Source of the DNA: Kiritimatiellia bacterium
GTDB lineage: Bacteria; Verrucomicrobiota; Kiritimatiellia; RFP12; UBA3636
Assembly (NCBI GenBank): GCA_016295275.1
Contig: JAEDLN010000133.1
Location: 1 to 6,715 of the forward strand
Length of the DNA stretch: 6,715 bases
Direction: 5' to 3'
The translations under genes and the position numbers were made by a program. The notes beneath the pieces were generated by a model. That model worked only from the letters and a program-made list of their open reading frames with translations. It did not search any database and had not been told where the DNA came from. Shown here piece after piece: positions 6,346 to 6,715 of the stretch; within the stretch, counting starts at the first letter, position 1; the number at the start of each line of letters is the position of its first letter.

Positions 6346-6714
6346 TTATGATCTCGCGGACAAGTGGAAGGGGGATGCCGACGAAAGCTCCTTGACCGGC
6401 ACCTTTCCCCAGCTCTTGTTTATCAGTACAGTGTAGCCCATGCGTGCATAAAACGCCTGGGCTGAGTTATTGGCACTTCCGACGCCGAGTTGTCGCGATA
6501 TCGTGCGCCGAGCCCCCTTTGTGTTATCAACACGCGCACCCGAAGCACCCATGCTGCACGCGGGGTACGCACGCGCATTACCCGCCTCCATGGTGCTACC
6601 CGTTGCGCGGTCCATTTGCCATGCGGTCCCGGTGTGGTGGGCGCGATGCTTGGCCGCCGGGCTCCCGGCTCGCGCCGCAACCCGCGCCCTACCGCCATTA
6701 CACACGTTCGTCCC
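6346..6714 (-). CDS. Possible GNAT acetyltransferase C-terminus, partial or degenerate
   Basis: This minus-strand frame is open from the window edge to a TAA at 6346 (122 residues visible, 5' end cut off). The stretch NNSAQAFYARMGYTVL, with its core at 6433-6471, fits the GNAT pattern N-x-x-A-x-x-F-Y-x-x-x-G-Y/F, which lines the acetyl-CoA site near the C-terminus. About 30 residues earlier, where the acetyl-CoA pyrophosphate loop Q/R-x-x-G-x-G/A should be, only SMGASGA is found, so key residues are missing. Residues before that (rich in Ala, Arg and Gly) do not resemble a GNAT. The 3' end converges on the M28 gene with a 79-base gap. Base use also looks different from the rest of the window. 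It may be a decayed gene, a recombinant end or a chance open frame; the acetyltransferase call is weak. Confidence 0.3.
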   Translation of the reverse strand, partial: GTNVCNGGRARVAARAGSPAAKHRAHHTGTAWQMDRATGSTMEAGNARAYPACSMGASGARVDNTKGARRTISRQLGVGSANNSAQAFYARMGYTVLINKSWGKVPVKELSSASPFHLSARS

Positions 6715-6715
6715 G

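Overview
The window looks like ordinary bacterial chromosome, moderately GC-rich, with two divergent gene pairs around a roughly 680-base intergenic region. I tentatively place it in the PVC group (Verrucomicrobiota, Lentisphaerota or Kiritimatiellota). That rests on the general look of the sliding clamp, the scarcity of Shine-Dalgarno sequences and the Bat-type von Willebrand factor A (VWA) protein. No marker in the window proves the phylum.

Left side, minus strand: the 5' part of a ribosomal protein S1 gene (rpsA, running off the window at base 1) and, upstream of it, a complete dnaN (DNA polymerase III beta sliding clamp). Neither dnaA nor recF lies beside dnaN. The 136 bases between them contain a small hairpin just ahead of the S1 start codon.

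Middle, 1659-2337: no convincing gene. The dnaN-proximal part is AT-richer and carries two three-copy heptamer series (TGGATTG and TGAACRG), one copy resembling a DnaA box. The part nearest the next gene is very GC-rich and ends in an extended -10 promoter.

Right side, plus strand: a 911-residue inner-membrane protein that reads as a fusion of BatB (membrane-anchored VWA domain with an intact metal site) and BatC (TPR protein with a Q/N-rich tail ending in Asp-Trp), joined through an internal signal-like segment. After it comes a 335-residue zinc-peptidase-fold (M28) lipoprotein most like glutaminyl cyclases. By the positive-inside rule, both the VWA and TPR parts of the fusion face the periplasm. 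The lipoprotein should also act outside the cytoplasm, so this pair points to cell-envelope work. Both genes have a -10 element exactly 6 bases before the ATG, which predicts leaderless mRNAs.

The last ~370 bases differ in character. One open minus-strand frame has a GNAT-acetyltransferase-like C-terminus but no recognisable N-terminal half, so it may be a remnant. I see no tRNA, rRNA, CRISPR array or insertion sequence. The two items most worth following up are the BatB-BatC fusion and the pair of predicted leaderless promoters.
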